NCBI RefSeq assembly: GCF_001761385.1
Contig: NZ_CP017476.1
Span: 4,205,501 to 4,269,500, forward strand
Length of the DNA stretch: 64,000 nt
Direction: 5' to 3'
Source: Hydrogenophaga crassostreae
GTDB taxonomy: Bacteria; Pseudomonadota; Gammaproteobacteria; Burkholderiales; Burkholderiaceae_C
Shown here: positions 63,620-64,000 of the stretch, in pieces
Layout: each line of letters starts with the position of its first letter
Numbering within the stretch: the first letter of the stretch is position 1
Notes under the pieces: generated by a model
Databases searched by the model: none
What the model was told of the DNA's origin: nothing
The model's input: only the letters and a program-made list of their open reading frames with translations
Made by a program: the position numbers and the translations under genes

Positions 63620-63997
63620 TTACGCAAATCTCTGCGTGACTTCTTCAGGAGAATTTTCATGAAAACCAAAACATCGATTGCCATTGTTTCTGCATTGGTG
63701 CTTGCCACGACCGCCACCGCTTTTGCAGCCAAATCGACCGAAGCCGAGGCGCATACTTTGGATGAACGGACTTACGGCATAAAACCAGTCCAAGTTTCTA
63801 TCTGCACCCCCAGTTATAGAGCTCGGGGGGCAATATTCCATCGGCGCCAACACACCGTGTTTGGATGACGTTTTGAGCCAGCCCTTGAGGGTGCCCAGAG
63901 GCATGTTCAGCTCTTCGGCCACATCATTCAGCGTGCGCTCACCGCGCTGCCTGGCCTTGCTCAGTGCCTGCTCTTTGACGTCAGGCGTTCTTCTCAT
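63620..63997 (-). pseudogene. N-terminal fragment of an IS3-type OrfA-like transposase
   Basis: The frame from ATG 63997 reads QALSKARQRGERTLNDVAEELNMPLGTLKGWLK, a helix-turn-helix like that at the start of transposase OrfA proteins of IS3-type elements. After about residue 48 the sequence departs from that pattern and runs into the truncated exported gene. The element is either cut at about 63785 or the insertion that broke the exported gene. It is at the window end, so its real extent cannot be judged. Confidence 0.5.
63659..63868 (+). pseudogene. Truncated exported protein
   Basis: The frame begins with a good site (AGGAGA at 63646-63651) and a signal peptide MKTKTSIAIVSALVLATTATAFA, followed by about 20 residues (to about 63780). 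Beyond that the frame reads sequence that belongs to the opposing transposase-like ORF, so the original gene is cut off at about 63785. The intact product was presumably a small periplasmic protein, unidentified. Confidence 0.5.
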
Positions 63998-64000
63998 TTT

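Noticed and set aside
1..64000. CRISPR arrays, tRNA or rRNA genes, prophage
   Set aside because: No regularly spaced repeats, no tRNA-like cloverleaf or rRNA segment, and no phage structural genes were noticed on reading both strands; short tRNAs could still have been missed without a scan.

Overview
The window is GC-rich, tightly packed DNA from what looks like a soil or freshwater betaproteobacterium, most likely of the Comamonadaceae (Hydrogenophaga, Acidovorax or Polaromonas-like). The reasons are the base composition, the many LysR, GntR and periplasmic-binding-protein genes, and the overall style of the gene products. This is an inference; no rRNA or other species marker is present. The window is mainly a chain of catabolic and transport clusters, followed by a short core stretch (glmS, glmU) and a mobile-element-rich right end.

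Region 1 (1-10590) reads as a D-apiose or related branched-sugar catabolic operon. It holds the end of a sugar-binding protein, a DUF2291 lipoprotein, a two-domain sugar ABC ATPase and permease, a Gfo/Idh/MocA dehydrogenase (ApsD-like), a FucU/RbsD mutarotase, a GntR/FCD regulator, a 660-residue protein resembling D-apionate lactonase (ApnL), a RuBisCO-like protein with the key lysines intact, and a DUF1537 kinase (OiaK-like). The D-apionate oxidoisomerase step is not in the window. A wrecked PfkB sugar kinase follows.

Region 2 (11197-22952) is a homoprotocatechuate-type meta-cleavage set under a divergent LysR regulator: hydratase, aldolase, FAD-linked 2-hydroxyacid dehydrogenase, HpaE-like aldehyde dehydrogenase, Tat-exported carboxylesterase, class III extradiol dioxygenase, FAH-family decarboxylase/isomerase, a second aldehyde dehydrogenase and an orphan TRAP binding protein. 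Region 3 (23163-26578) has a LysR gene, a DoxX protein, a second LigB-type dioxygenase and a MipA/OmpV porin-like protein, then decayed two-component genes.

Region 4 (27508-37481) is an M20 peptidase with a complete Dpp-type peptide transporter, a LysR regulator, a chemoreceptor remnant and an amidase. Region 5 (37713-44081) is an acyl-CoA synthetase with a complete branched-chain-amino-acid-type (Liv) transporter, probably serving uptake and CoA activation of an organic acid.

Region 6 (44082-51905) contains two diverged copies of an intergenic repeat around a DUF3301 gene, then glmS, an Lrp-type regulator, a DUF2726 protein, glmU and a DUF6279 lipoprotein. Region 7 (52080-55769) is a GntR-regulated polar amino acid ABC operon. 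Region 8 (55799-61553) has an internally deleted MmeI-like restriction-modification pseudogene, a PKD lipoprotein, a metallo-beta-lactamase-fold protein with an altered metal motif beside a TetR gene, a TfoX-domain protein, a LysR gene and an EamA transporter. The right end (61987-64000) has a complete IS30-family element, a REP-like hairpin, a truncated exported protein and the start of another transposase.
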